DNA from: Ursus arctos
Taxonomy: Eukaryota > Chordata > Mammalia > Carnivora > Ursidae
Reading direction: 5' to 3'
Assembly (NCBI RefSeq): GCF_023065955.2
Contig: NW_026622841.1
Coordinates: 15,448,501-15,512,500, forward strand
Length of the DNA stretch: 64,000 nucleotides
Shown here one piece after another: positions 1-11,825 of this stretch. Numbering within the stretch: the first letter of the stretch is position 1; every line of letters starts with the position of its first letter. The position numbers and the translations under genes are program-made. Under the pieces are notes generated by a model. It ran no database searches, was not told the DNA's origin, and saw only the letters and a program-made list of their open reading frames with translations.

Positions 1-375
1 ACCTCCCCCTCATACCAGTAAATGTAAACTTACTTGGAAATAGGATCTTTATGAATGTAATCAAGTTATGAGGTCATGCCAGAAGGCCTTGATCCAGTGA
101 CTACTGTCCTTAAGAGAAAAGGAAAAGGTCACATGAAGACAGAGACACGGAGAGAGGACGTGAAAGATGGAGGCAGAGACGGGAGGGCTGCATCTGCCAG
201 CCGCGGGTCACCAGGGATGTTGGGTGACTGCTAGAAGCTGGAAAGAGGCAAAGAAGGATCCTTCCCAGAGGGAGTAAAGCCCGGCTTACAGCTTGACTTG
301 AGACCTCCGGCCTCTAAGTGAAGAGGCGATAAATTCTTCATTTTAAGCCACCCAGTTTGGGGCAATTTGTGACAA
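1..375 (+). mobile_element. MaLR-like interspersed repeat, partial
   Basis: GGAAATAGGATC, ATGAGGTCAT, GAAGACAGAGACAC, TTAAGCCACCCAGTTTG. This is the medium-reiterated repeat that in full copies begins GGGTTGAATTGTGTCCCCC. I do not assign a family name. Its 5' part lies outside the window. Confidence 0.7.
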
Positions 376-479
376 AGACCCTCGGAAATGAACACGCCCA
401 CTAAATTCAAGTCACATTGACTTCTTTGGGTTCCCGAAACACTCCAAGCTTCTCCCTGACCTAGGGGCTCTGTTCTAAC

Positions 480-780
480 TCTTTTTCTTTGCCCAGAATG
501 TTCTTCTTCCCATCTTTATATTACCAGCTTCTGCATGTCATTCACTGTTTAAATGTCCCCTCCTCTGTCACCAGCCACTCAACCTAGAAGAGTCACCAAG
601 TCACTATCACATCAACCTGTTTTGGATATTTGCATAACTTACAGCCAGCTCTCTGATATTTTACATGATGATGTACTGTCTGTGTCTCTCCACGATAACA
701 CGTGCTCCAAGAAAACAGTGACCGTGTCTGTCTTATTGCTGTCTCCCAGGTGCCCAGATAGTGCTTTGTACTTAGTAGGT
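480..780 (+). mobile_element. L2 fragment
   Basis: TGCCCAGAATGTTCTTCTTC, TTTAAATGTCCCCTCC, ACAGTGACCGTGTCTGTCTT, GTGCTTTGTACTTAGTAGGT, in L2 3'-end order. Confidence 0.6.
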
Positions 781-1340
781 AGGGAACAAACTGGTTCTGG
801 TTTACCCAGGGCTGTCCTGGTTTTAGACCTTAGAGTCCCAGGTCCTGGAAGGCCCGTTGGTCCCAGGAAGCTGAGATGTCTAATTACTCTACTAGCAGAC
901 ACCGTCAATCCAATTACCAATAACACTGGAAACTGAATGTTATGAACCTTTTAAAGAAGTTCTACTTTCTAAAATCTAACATGATAGGTGTAGTTGAATG
1001 TATCAGTCACAAGGTGGCACCAGACTTCTAGATTTATTTACAGACCAACTTTCACCGACGTCGCAAGACAGCTTTACATTCGGAAACGTTAAGATATTCA
1101 GCTGTTTTTCATAGTACCATTAAAGTCTTCTTTAAGACTGAAGTATAGAACTATATACTTATGAAGAAATTTTAATTCCGATGTATATTTCTGACAATCA
1201 TTAAATGTTTCCAAGTAGAAAAAAGATAAATTTATAAATACCATAACTAATTTGCATTTAAAATTTTATTTCTGAAATTTATGTCACACTAACATGAAAA
1301 ATTTGGACAGATAAAATTGTGGCCACGGTAACATCTTTTA
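781..1340. other. No gene seen
   Basis: 785-880 (GGTTTACCCAGGGCTGTCC, GGTTTTAGACCTTAGAGTCC) resembles in reverse the stretch at 44020-44115, so both are probably an old repeat I cannot name. The rest is AT-rich with no feature. Confidence 0.5.
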
Positions 1341-1547
1341 TCCTGGGTGGCTCAGTCAGTTGACGCCCCCCCCCACTCTTGATTTCAGCTAAGGTCATAC
1401 CAGGGTCGTGAGATGGAGCACTCACCTGGAGCTCCACGCTGAGCATGGAGCCTGCTTGAGATTCTCTCTTTCCCTCTCCCTCTGCCCCTACCCCCACTCA
1501 GGCATGCACTCTCTCTGTCTCTCAAGTTAAATAAATTAATCTTTATT
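1341..1547 (+). mobile_element. Can-SINE, old
   Basis: CTGGGTGGCTCAGTCAGTTG head with a C-run at 1365-1374, CT-rich body, tail AAATAAATTAATCTTTA. A reverse SINE lands in this tail. Confidence 0.9.
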
Positions 1548-1727
1548 TTGTTTTTAATTTTATTTATTTGAGAGAGAGAAAGCAGAAGCAGGTGGAGGGG
1601 CAGAGGAGAGGGAGAAACAGACTCCCTGCTGAGCAACGATCCCGCTGCGGGAGTTGATCCCAGGACCCTGAGATAATGACCTGAGCCAAAGACAGATGCT
1701 TAACCAACTGAGCCACCCAGGCACCCC
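1548..1727 (-). mobile_element. Can-SINE inserted in the tail of another SINE
   Basis: TTTTATTTATTTGAGAGAGA to GCCACCCAGGCACCCC. The tail motif AAATAAATTAATCTTTA before it recurs as AATAAATAAATCTTTA at 1728-1743. Confidence 0.92.
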
Positions 1728-1759
1728 AATAAATAAATCTTTAAAAAAGAAATAAATAA

Positions 1760-3223
1760 AATATAGCAAGTATTTGTGCATTAGCATAGTTAACAATCTG
1801 AAGATTTTGATAGCTACAGAAAAAAAATCAGTTTGCCAGAAAAATATCAGAAATGTTCCACGAGAAACCGTGCTCGAGTTTATAGATTTCAGGTAAGAGA
1901 TAATCCCAACTGGGTTTCATTTCCTAGCAGAACCTCATAGTCATGAAGTCAAAAGAGCTTCCCCTCAAGAATTCTTGTTTGTAGTAAAGATTTACTGCTC
2001 TGATTATTCCAGAAGATAAATTTGCTCCAGGAAACAGTTTCTAAAACAGGTTGCAATTTAGGGAAATTTCATCCTGTCTTATCCCCAGAGATCAAGGTAG
2101 CTCATTCTGAGCCCAGCAAGATTGTGACACGGTATTTGTAAATTCATAAACATATTTAAGCAATATTTACATGCTATTTACAAAGCACGCATGCTTGTAG
2201 ATGAAGTAAAAGCATGGGCTGACATGATACTATGCCATCATCATGGCAGTGGCCTCAGGGGAGAAATCAAGGGAAATAGGACCAGGGAAGAGTTCAAGGG
2301 GGGCTTCAACATTATCACTAATATTTCTTTGTTTTTTTTTTTAAGATTTTATTTATTTATTGACAGAGAGATAGAGAACAAGTGGGGGGAGAGGCAGGCA
2401 GAGGGAGAAGCAGGCTCCCCACTGAGCAGGGAGCCCGATGTGGGGCTCGATCCCAGGACCTTGGGATCACAACCTGAGCCAAAGGCAACTGCTTAACCGA
2501 CTGAGCCACCCACGTGCCCCTGTTTATTTGTTTTTGACTAAAGTTTGGTACTTTCTTGTGTGTGCCAATGTTTGTTATATTACATTCTGTTGTCTTTCTT
2601 TTTAACTTTCCCAATGACAAAAAGAAGAAAAAGAAATAAATTAATTGGTATTGTCCCCAAGGATCAGTTGACTTTCCTGCAACAATCTATCAAGTCAAGG
2701 AATGAAACAGAATATGTCCAAGATGAGGCAGCCCCTGGCCTCCTTGTCTGAAACCTTCACAGTGGCGTAAAACCCAGGACGGATTGTTTTGATTAGAGGT
2801 TTTAGTGAGTCTGAGGATAAGTGGGTTTATTTCTTTTTAAACTTGTTATTGGAAAAGAATGTTTTGCAAAACGCAGTTCCGATGAGAGTATTTTATAGAT
2901 AATGGCCCCCACACTAGGGAGAGACCGAGGGCGAGCAGCGAGGGGAAAAGAGATACGAGGGCTGGAAAATGAGTCGATGCAACTGGTAACCATTTACCAT
3001 AAACTGGTGTCAGATGACAGACTCACAGGGAAATCTCTGGCATGTTTAAAATGCTCTTCTTGCGGGAAGGATTTTGCCTTTCACAAATGCAACATAATGC
3101 AGGAGAGAAACCCAAGGTTACCAACTTGAACAATGCAGGAAGAATTCCAGGGGGTTCTTCCTGCTTTCAGTACCCTTCAAGACACTTTTGGTAGCTTCAA
3201 AGTAGATACTTTTTAGAGAAATC
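1760..3223. other. No gene seen (outside the SINE at 2331)
   Basis: Unassigned sequence. 3048-3112 has a weak zinc-finger-like resemblance, described under findings. Confidence 0.5.
2331..2520 (-). mobile_element. Can-SINE, full length
   Basis: T-run, AAGATTTTATTTATTTATTG, and head complement ending CCACCCACGTGCCCC. TTTCTTTGTTTTT-like flanks suggest a target duplication. Confidence 0.93.
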
Positions 3224-3325
3224 CCTTTTTTTTTAAAGTAATCTCTACACCTGATATGGGACTTGAATTCAGGACCCCAAGATCAAGAGTCGCATGCTGT
3301 ACTGAGTGAGCCAGCCAGAAGCCCC
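3224..3325 (-). mobile_element. Short Can-SINE (tRNA-like part only)
   Basis: AAGTAATCTCTACACCTGAT to GAGCCAGCCAGAAGCCCC. Confidence 0.88.
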
Positions 3326-3443
3326 AGGAAGACATATTTTAAATGTATCTTTATATAGTGAGATTTTTTCCTTAAATATTCTCAATATATTTATATCATT
3401 TTTTTTTAGATCAATTCAAACTCAATGAAAAATTGCTGTCTTG

Positions 3444-3550
3444 GAGCGCCTGGCTGGCTCAGTCCCTAGAGCGTGTGACTCTTGGTCTTGGGGTTTGTAA
3501 GTTCGAGCCCCACATTGGGTGTAGAGATTACTTAAAAATAAAACCTTACC
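3444..3550 (+). mobile_element. Short Can-SINE
   Basis: GAGCGCCTGGCTGGCTCAGT to GTAGAGATTACTTAAAAATA. Confidence 0.9.
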
Positions 3551-3946
3551 AAAAAAAAGAAAGAAAGAAAAATTGCTATCTTATCATCAGCAAGGCTCAA
3601 ATCCACAATCCTAATTCCCAATCAGGAAGCTAAAGTACACACAGAGGTAAATAAAATACAGAAATAATACAGGTATTCAGCATCTCGTGAAAGGTAAATA
3701 AGGATGAAAGTATGAAGCTTCCATATAATGAAAGTTTATTACACAAATGCCATAACTTTGTATTTATTTTAAACACTTTGAATAAAATGCTTTGTAAAAT
3801 CGAGTTTATACTTGACTCTTTGATAGTACAAAATCCAACTTAACCTTTTCTTCTCATTCAAAATGCTAGTTGTTTACCAGCGATGAAAGAGCAGCATTCT
3901 CAGGAGCTAAGCTAAGTTCTGTGTGCTTGGTGTTTGTTTGGGACTT

Positions 3947-4756
3947 AACTGCTTTTCTTTTCTTTTTTTTTTTTTTTTTACTCATAATTCTTTTATTTCC
4001 AAAGCAAATACCAAAGTTCAATACATACGTGTACACATTAGCCAAAGGATTACTGTGCCTTTTACCACATCCCTTGCAATATAAATAACTTATCAATTTT
4101 AGCTTCACATTACACTGAATGAAAATAAACGAAGTAACGAGGAACTACATATTGATTACTCTTGTTTTTATAACTTACGATACAATGAATAAATTCTATT
4201 AGATCTTACATCATTTTAATTTTGAATTGCCTGCTTTTAGTAATCTATTTTATAGTAACATGTTTTGTGATTTATTTCCCAATGGTTTTTAATATGCCTC
4301 AAAATAAGATTTATTTTTTTTGAAGCTAATTTTTATTTATTGCTTTTTGGTTTTTTTTTAATCATTTTTTTATTATATTATGTTAGTCACCATACAGTAC
4401 ATCCCCGGTTTCCGATGTAAAGCTCGATGATTCATTAGTTGCGTATAACACCCAGTGCACCATGCAATACGTGCCTTCCTTACTACCCATCACTGATCTA
4501 TCCCATTCCCCCACCCCCCTCCCCTCTGTAGCCCTCAGTTTGTTTCTCATAGTCCATAGTCTCTCATGTTTCATTCCCCCTTCTGATTACCCCCCCTTTC
4601 TTTATCCCTTTCTTCCCCTACCGATCTTTCTAGTTCTTATGTTCCATAGATGAGAGAGATCTTATGATAGTTGTTTTTCTCTGCTTGACTTATTTCACTA
4701 AGCATTATCTCCTCCAGTGCCGTCCATGTTGCAGCAAATGTTGAACTGCTTTTCTT
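3947..4756 (-). mobile_element. 5'-truncated L1 with a putative 3' transduction, flanked by a 13-bp target duplication
   Basis: AACTGCTTTTCTT occurs at 3947-3959 and again at 4744-4756. Between them, read on the minus strand, come an L1 3' end (4743 down to about 4371: the end of ORF2 and the 3' UTR, matching the copy near 19250-19610), an A-rich join, about 330 bp of non-L1 sequence, AATAAA (complement at about 3991-3996) and 17 A (3963-3979). The L1 similarity stops exactly at 4743, beside the duplication. Confidence 0.75.
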
Positions 4757-5064
4757 GAAGGCTATCTTGTTACTGGAACAGAGACAGGAGTAGCTAATTC
4801 TTGATGTGTTGTTCATTTAGGGATGCATTTTGACATATTTGTTTGTTTCTCAAATGTGTGTACCATTCAGGACAGGAACAACCATTGGCGGGTTGGACTA
4901 TGGCAAGGATCCATGGAGTTCTCTATAATTAATTTAGTTTTCTCTCTTTTAAGATGAAAAAAATAAGACACACTTCAAAACCGACATTTTCCAAGACATG
5001 TTGTGCAGAGTTATGGAGTGAAGTATGCAAGTCGTGTTTGTATTTGCAAGGCCGCAGCTACAGT

Positions 5065-5290
5065 GGTTAAAAGCATAGACTCAGGCATAGACTTAGCTGA
5101 GTTCTGTAGAATATGGGGCAATTTACATAGATCCCCCGTGCCTCTATTTCCTTACCTCTGTGAGATGGCCATGATAATAATAGTACTTACCACATCAAGT
5201 CTTCAAGAACAAAAATATGAGTCAGTATTTGCAAAGCACTTAGAACCGCGTCTGGCACCTAGAAAGTCAAGTATTATGATATAAGCTACG
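5065..5290 (+). mobile_element. MIR
   Basis: AAAGCATAGACTCAGG, CAATTTACATAGATC, TTTCCTTACCTCTGTGAGAT, ATAATAATAGTACTTACC, GTCTGGCACCTAGAAAG, in MIR order. Confidence 0.8.
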
Positions 5291-5500
5291 TTATACTCAA
5301 GAAAATTGTACAGTAACATATTTTGGGTCCATCTTCCATCAGGGCATATATGTTCTTGTTGTTTTCTACATGATTCTGAGAATGAATGTGTATCTGGATG
5401 TGTAAGTCCTCCCGGGGCCAGTTTCTGGGACTTGTGACCAGTTCAGGGCCCCCATGCCTTTCTCAGAAGGACCCCTTGCTTGATTTAATGTTCTGCTGTC

Positions 5501-5620
5501 ACTGTCTTGAAATTTTTTTTTAAGAACAAAAATTAATGAATTTTATTTTTTCTATTATGTTAAGTGAGCCACCATACAGTACATCATTCGTTTTTGATGT
5601 ACGTCCTGAAATTCTTAATG
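5501..5620 (-). mobile_element. Short L1 3' end, reverse orientation
   Basis: T-run, then TATTATGTTAAGTGAGCCAC and CATACAGTACATC, the complement of the L1 end. It is flanked by imperfect copies of TCTTGAAATT (about 5504 and 5605). Confidence 0.8.
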
Positions 5621-6049
5621 ATGGTCCTGATTCTATCTAAACCCTGTCTTCTGTTCTAGGTTGTTTTAAGCCCAGAGGCCCAAAGCTGGTCGTCATGACC
5701 TCTCGTCTCACAGGTTTGGGGTCAACTGTTTTGGAGGAAATTGAAAGTTGTGTCAGGCACATTGCTCTGTCTTTCTCCACAGCACCCAGCAGACTGCCGC
5801 TGGGGCGCCAAATGCTTGCTTTGTTCCCTTTCCCTTGCCTCAGACTTGTAAGGGGAACACATCTATAAGTATGCATTCGTAGAGAGGAGGAAAAGAGCTT
5901 GGCCTTTTTGCAAACACCTCTTACACAAAACCATGCTTTATTCAGTACCATTCCCCTCAGGAGTGAAACGATCAAGTCCAGAGTTTCTGTTTTTCCTTCA
6001 GGATCTCTTTCTGCCTCAGGAAAGCGTCTTGGAGGGTACAGAATAGGGC

Positions 6050-6165
6050 AGGAGCAGAGTCCTCAATTCTAGGTGCGTGATCTCAGGCAGGCAAGGCATT
6101 TAAGCTTCCCTGGTCTCGCTTCCAAATTGTTTTCAAGTGAGAAGAACAATAGTTGTCAGATGCAG
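6050..6165 (+). mobile_element. MIR fragment
   Basis: TGATCTCAGGCAGGCAAGGC and AGAACAATAGTTGTC in MIR order. Weak. Confidence 0.4.
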
Positions 6166-6357
6166 AAACAATGTGAGATCAGAAGAAGATCATGTATGTA
6201 AAAGCGTGTTATCGTCTGGAAGGCAGGGGCGGTAGTCACAGCATGAAATCATTCCCTTCTGCTTTCTTTCCTAGGGTGACAGTCACAGAGTAGCTGACTT
6301 CATTTCCCCAATGGAAAAACTGAGTGCCCGGCACATTAAGTTGCTCCATAAAAATTG

Positions 6358-6543
6358 TTTTTTTTTAATTGTATTTATTTGTGAGAGAGAGAAAGAGAGC
6401 ACAAGCAGGGAGAGGGACAGAGGAAGACAGAGAAGCAGACCCTCTGCTGTGCGGTGAGCCCAGTGTGGGGCTCGATCCTGGAACTCCAGGATCATGACTT
6501 GAGCTGAAGGCAGACACTTAACCCACTGAGCCACCGAGGTGCC
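6358..6543 (-). mobile_element. Can-SINE, full length
   Basis: TTTTTTTTTAATTGTATTTA to GAGCCACCGAGGTGCCC. Tail shortened to one TATTTATT unit. Confidence 0.92.
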
Positions 6544-7089
6544 CTACTCAATAAAAGTGTTAAAGTAAAGGTTAAACAAGATACACACATGTATTAAGTA
6601 ATCACAGATTACTTCTTTGAATTAGTCACAGAGAAGGCACCAAGAAGCGGTCGGAGAAGCGCATTTTCCTCAAAGGGCTCACGCGATAGGTAGGAGGGAC
6701 AATTAAGAGGGAAATGAGCACACACACAGAATCATAAGTATTTTAATGAGTGAAAATGTGGAAATGTGCTGAGGCGTCATCTGTTCTCCCAGAGGGTCTT
6801 GGGGAAGGCTTCGAAGAGAGGGCTCGTGGAGTTCACCATCTGGAGGGGGAGAAGGGTATTCTGAGTCAGAGGGGTCCATCCACATGGGCATGTGTGGAAA
6901 GAAAATAAGAGACAAGGACTGAAGCAGGAGGACGAGGGAAGGATTCATTCTGCAGGCAAGCCTTTGGGGCACTTCCACGGGTTTCTGATTCCAGAGTCCT
7001 GCCATCAGAATGGTTTAAGAAGATCGTCTTGGACATAGAATAGATAATGCAGTGGCGTGAGGACACAGAGGAGGCAGGAACATTTATTA

Positions 7090-7500
7090 GTAAAACTATT
7101 CCCAAGTGTCCATCAACTGGTGAATGATAAACCAGTGTAGTTTATTCATACCAGAGAACATTATTCAGCCAGAAAAAGGAATGAGGTGCTGATACGTGCT
7201 ATGATATGGATGAACCCTGAAAACATTATGCTACGTGCAAGGAGCAGTGACAAAAGACCGTATGATGACATTTAGATGGGGTGTCCAGAATGAGCAAATC
7301 TCTAGAGACAGAAAGTTGGCTACTGATTGCCAGGGGCTGAGGGATGGGGTGTGGGGCATGACTTGCTCATGAGTATAAAGTCTCTTTTTGGGTGATGAAA
7401 ATGTTCTGGAATTAGATAACGGTGATGGTTCACAACTCTGTGAATACACTAAAAACCCCTGAATTGGGCGACTTAAAATAGTACAATTTGAGGTACGAAA
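7090..7500 (+). mobile_element. Old L1 (L1M-type) 3' fragment
   Basis: Diverged L1 3' sequence: GTGTCCATCAACTGGTGAAT, TATTCAGCC, GATGAACC, then TGATGGTTCACAACTCTGTG near the end. Similarity by eye only. Confidence 0.75.
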
Positions 7501-8683
7501 GAATCTACTGCCTTTGATAGAGAAATAAAGAAGAATGAACAGAATTAATGCCAAATAAACAAACAGGCTAGGTTTCAAAATATTTAGAAGATATGGCAGT
7601 AAAAGAAAAAGAGAGCTTTCCTCAAGCTTTCTAACCAGAGGCAATAGCTGAGTGGGGCTGAGCCAGAGGTAAAGAGGAAATATTCTTGCAAACACTGAGC
7701 TGGGTTTCAGGTGCAGCGGGACAGACAGCAGAAACGCGATACTAGGTCACACGAAACTACTGCAGTGTGGGGATGGAGCTCACTAGCAGTCAGGAAGCTA
7801 CCAGCAAGTTTTTGTGGACTTTTTAAGAAGGCTATATTTAGCAGAAATGTATTTGCAATGCTTACTTTCTTTGTAGTTTTGTTTCAAAGGGATTTGAAGC
7901 CCTTTGTAAAAATGCATTCTATACAAATATAGGATATAAGTAGAGAATGTGATTAAGGCAAAGGGATATTAATAAAAAAGGGACAAATGAAACCAGGGGG
8001 GAGGTACTGTACAGAACTGTGTATCAAAAAAATCCCTTGTACTTTCTGAAGGTGTGCAAATGGAGCTCTGGGTTTTGGAGGTTTTTTCTTTTTTAGCAGC
8101 AGGAACATGAAGTACAATTATTTGAGAAGACTAATCAGTGGGTTACAAGAGTCACTGGTGAATGAGGGGTTTGGATTCGCTGGCTTCCTGTTAGTTGAGG
8201 TTTTGCTATATAAGGCTTTCCTGTTTTGCAGATGAAACCGCCAGTGCTGGTCGAGTCCAGGTGCGTGAGTTCTGCAGAGAGCCGCTCCTTCGCCTGGTCT
8301 GGAGGCGCCGCGATGAGCAGACCGTGCGGTGAAGTTCTCGGCTGGTCCCAGGCACCCTGTCCTGAGAAAGAAGGCGGCAAGCCTGGGGACACCTGCCATT
8401 CGTCTCCAGCAGCAGCGTGTGGCCCACCCCAGCATTTGACGCTGGGCTTCGGTGTGTCTTCTCAGCAGAACGGGGCCTCTGGAATATGCCGGTGAATTAG
8501 GTGCCTTGACGCCAGGAGTCCGAGCATAAACCGCAGTCAGAGCTAAGGTTGCACCTCGTGTCTGCCCTTTCCCATCCCGCCCATCCCCCCATGCCCTACA
8601 ATGCAGCGGCAGCCAAACGAGGCTGCAAGTAGAAGACAATGAAGCTAACTGGCAATGAAAAATAAATTTAAAATACACTGAAT

Positions 8684-8796
8684 GGGGCACATGGCTGGCT
8701 CAGTGAGTAGAGCATGCAATTCTTGACCTATGGGTCGTGAGTTCGAGCCCCATGTTGGGTGTAAAGATTACTAAAAAAAAAATTAACTTTAAAAAA
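8684..8796 (+). mobile_element. Short Can-SINE
   Basis: GGGGCACATGGCTGGCTCAG to GTGTAAAGATTACTAAAAAA. Confidence 0.9.
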
Positions 8797-9278
8797 ATAA
8801 TAAAATAAAATACATGAGACAGCAATACTAAATATGGAGAAAATAACAGGACACCCAGGCACTCATCTTTGCACTCAAACGCAGATAATGGCTTTGATTT
8901 CTCACAGCTAGCCACAGAACTAAGGATTATTATTACCAATGTGGGTTTTTCTTGCTTGGGTTTTTTGAGCTTCTACTTCAATATCTCCAGCAGGTCCAAG
9001 AAACATTTTTTTAATCAGCTGACACCATTATCCAAGCCCAGGCGTCGCCGTTAGAATGGGATGTCTTGCTGTGAAAAGGCAGCCCAAGGAACTAGACGAG
9101 AGGCGGGAGGAGGGGAGGAGAGTCAACAAGCAGGATGGGATGAAGTGGAGGAGTCTAAGTGAACCTTGAAACACCAAACCATTTCATCACTTTCTAGAAA
9201 AATCATGATACCTCACCTCCCAGCTTGCCCTTCTCCAACTTATTGTTTTATGTTTCAGTATTTATCAGAGTTTTGGTT

Positions 9279-9375
9279 TGTTTTTTTAAGATTTTTATTT
9301 TTAAGTAGTCTCTCCACTCAAAGTGGGGCTAGAACCGACAACCCTGAGCTCCAATGACCAAGCCAGTCAGGCACT
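9279..9375 (-). mobile_element. Short Can-SINE, diverged
   Basis: TTAAGTAGTCTCTCCACTCA to AAGCCAGTCAGGCACTC. Confidence 0.82.
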
Positions 9376-9699
9376 CTTTGCTCTGACCAAGAGACTTCTG
9401 GCTCTTAAGCCACTGGATATAAAGCATTTTACAAGAAAACACAGCAATCTTCTATGAAACCACTTGGGTCATCTGGGGCGGGGAGGCCCCGGGTCTAGCC
9501 CTGCAATTATCCAGCTCACCCCAGCAAGGAGCAGAGCTGATGCCACTCATGGCCTCAGTCTCCTGATTCATAAAACAAGGTGTTTGACCACATATTTCTA
9601 TCACCTTTCCATGTTGAACTTGCTCTGATAACCTGATGCCGTGTAGTGCTAAGGAGAAGCTCATGGCCGTTTGGTAATGCCTGCCTTTTCTATTTTGTA

Positions 9700-9860
9700 A
9701 CCATCCTAAGCCTCAGTATCCTCACTCGTAAGATGACTATCACGATAATGAATCTATCACCTATTTCCTAAAAGAGTTAGAAACACTAAGAGTGTGTATA
9801 AAATGCCTACCCAGGCTTATATTAAGCCTTCAAAACAAAGTTCCTTATTGCTACCAGTAT
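9700..9860 (+). mobile_element. MIR fragment
   Basis: AGCCTCAGTATCCTCACTCG, AGATGACTATCACGATAATG, then AAATGCCTACCCAGGC. Confidence 0.6.
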
Positions 9861-10018
9861 GAGTAATCGCCCACAGAAGAGAGAGACAGCTCTAATACAG
9901 AAAACACAGGTCCTTTTATATTTCACAACCAAGAACAAAAGTGAGTCTTTCCATGAACATGTTTTCTCATTTCAAAAATAATATTGCTCGTGGTAAGAAC
10001 TTTAGAAAACGCTTTTTA

Positions 10019-10220
10019 GGGGCACCTGGGTGGCTCAGTCATTAAGCATCTGCCTTCAGCTCAGGGCGTGATCCCGGCGTTCTGGAATCAAGCCCCACAT
10101 CAGGCTCCTCTGCTATGAGCCTGCTTCTCCCACTCCCACTCCCCCTGCCTGTGTTCTCTCTCTCGCTGGCTGTCTCTCTCTCTGTCAAATAAATAAATAA
10201 AATCTTTAAAAGAAAAAAAA
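10019..10220 (+). mobile_element. Can-SINE, full length, recent
   Basis: Target duplication GAAAACGCTTTTTA is perfect (10005-10018, 10221-10234). The body has TATGAGCCTGCTTCTCC. Confidence 0.96.
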
Positions 10221-10904
10221 GAAAACGCTTTTTAAGCATTCATTCTTCTGAGAAAAGAGACTTGTAAAGTGAGGCAGAATTTCTTCTAAGACACAACAAT
10301 TCTTGAGATAAAATGACCAAGGGATTTAAAAACGTAGATTTACCAAATCCAAGTCTTTTAAACTTCCAAAGTTATCCACTGAGCAGCAGAATGCGCAGTT
10401 ACAAAAGGCTACATACAATCACTGTGATTCAACATCTCTCCTTGTGGGGGCCTGTCATTTCAAAGACTATTTCCTTCCAAGGAGGAAAATGATGGAAACC
10501 AGGACCAAAACATTTCTTCTCGGCCCCTGCCTGCGCCCGCCCTAGTTCGGGTCATCAGGCAGCACCTGCTTCTGATAGTCAGTTGCCATCTTCCCCTGCA
10601 TCTGCCTGGCCCCGCCTGGCACAGGTAACGTGCGGCAAGCACGGCCTCAGAGCTGCAGCCTGGCAGCCATCCAGGATCTCGATGCATTGCTAGGAACTAG
10701 ATCCTGCCTTCCCATATCCATTCAGGATGGTTTGTAGGCGATATTAATGAAACTGCTCAGACCTGTTTATGGAGAACGATTTTGTGCTAGGGGCTGTGGG
10801 AGACCCTGAAGAGGAAGACAGAAGACATCACCAGGGCTTTTAACCCTGGCGCCCCTGCAGCCATGTGACGGCTGTGGCAGTGTTTTTATGATACTAAAAG
10901 CTTG

Positions 10905-11110
10905 CCAAAAGGAATGGAATTTTGATATATGCTACAATGTGGATGAACCTTGACAACACCATGCTAAGTGAAACAAGCCAGACACAGGACAAATACTGTG
11001 TGATTCCATTTATACGAAGTGCCTCGAATAGGCATATTGAAAGAATAGGGGTTACGGCGAGTTGAGGGGAGGCTCCAAGAGAGAGTAATTGTCTAAGGGG
11101 TACAGAGTTT
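10905..11110 (+). mobile_element. Old L1 fragment
   Basis: Contains GATGAACCTTGACAACACCA, TGCTAAGTGAAACAAGCCAG and the typical 3' segment that follows. Diverged and truncated. Confidence 0.7.
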
Positions 11111-11674
11111 ACTTTGGAAACAGTAAAAAAGTTCTAGAGATAGTATCTCTAGCAGAGAAGCAAGCAGCTTCAAATCCAAGTTAAACAGCAGTAATTTGAA
11201 CAACACCCTTGGGTATCGTGCCCACCAGGTTCGAAGGAGTGGTCCACCTTTGGGAGGATGGAGGGGGCAAACTGATCGGTGGAGAGTTACTTGGACCATC
11301 TCTGTAACTCTTTTTTTAAACTATCTGAACAAAGCCTGGGAAACTGTCATCTGTTTGATCTCCGTGGTTGTTGACAAGCGTCTGTTACATCATTTTCTGT
11401 ACCAAACAGATAAATTGATCAGCCCTTGAGCTTCTATCCTCAAACCTCCAACACCTCTCCCCCCATCCTCACTTTCTGCTGATGTTCCTGCTCCCCGCTT
11501 CCCAGAAAACACCGACACAGTCAGAACTCCCCAGGCCTCCCCGACCACATCCTCCCACCCACCAGTATCGAGACCCACACAGTCTGCTTGTTGACTCATT
11601 GCCAGAGAGGGACTATCGAAGTCCAGCTCTCTGTTTGTCAGCGGGTCCCATTGTCATTGTTTGCTCGAGGTTAT

Positions 11675-11825
11675 CTCTGTGGTAATTCTTTACTGTCTGT
11701 CTCGTCTGCGAGACCATATTCTTCATAAAAGCAGGGATTTTGTCTGCCTAATTCTCTGCTGTATCCTAAGCGTGGAGATCCGTTCCTGGCATACAGTAGA
11801 GTTTCAATAGACAAATGAATACATT
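11675..11825 (+). mobile_element. L2 3' fragment
   Basis: AAAGCAGGGATTTTGTCTGC, GTTCCTGGCATACAGTAGAG, ATAGACAAATGAATAC. Confidence 0.65.

Larger units (their letters stand above)
5621..9278. other. Intergenic; repeats plus unassigned sequence
   Basis: Apart from the listed SINEs, L1 and MIR pieces, nothing is recognised. 8240-8530 is GC-rich and carries a 190-codon minus-strand open frame (8118-8690) with no known domain. Confidence 0.5.

Noticed and set aside
7231..7695. 154-codon minus-strand open frame
   Set aside because: It covers the old L1 piece on its non-coding strand. The Leu/Ser/Phe-rich translation is typical of such shadows.
10019..10090. tRNA gene, suggested by the tRNA-Lys-like SINE heads
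   Set aside because: The tRNA-like parts are SINE promoters with diverged arms, followed by the SINE body and tail and flanked by target duplications.
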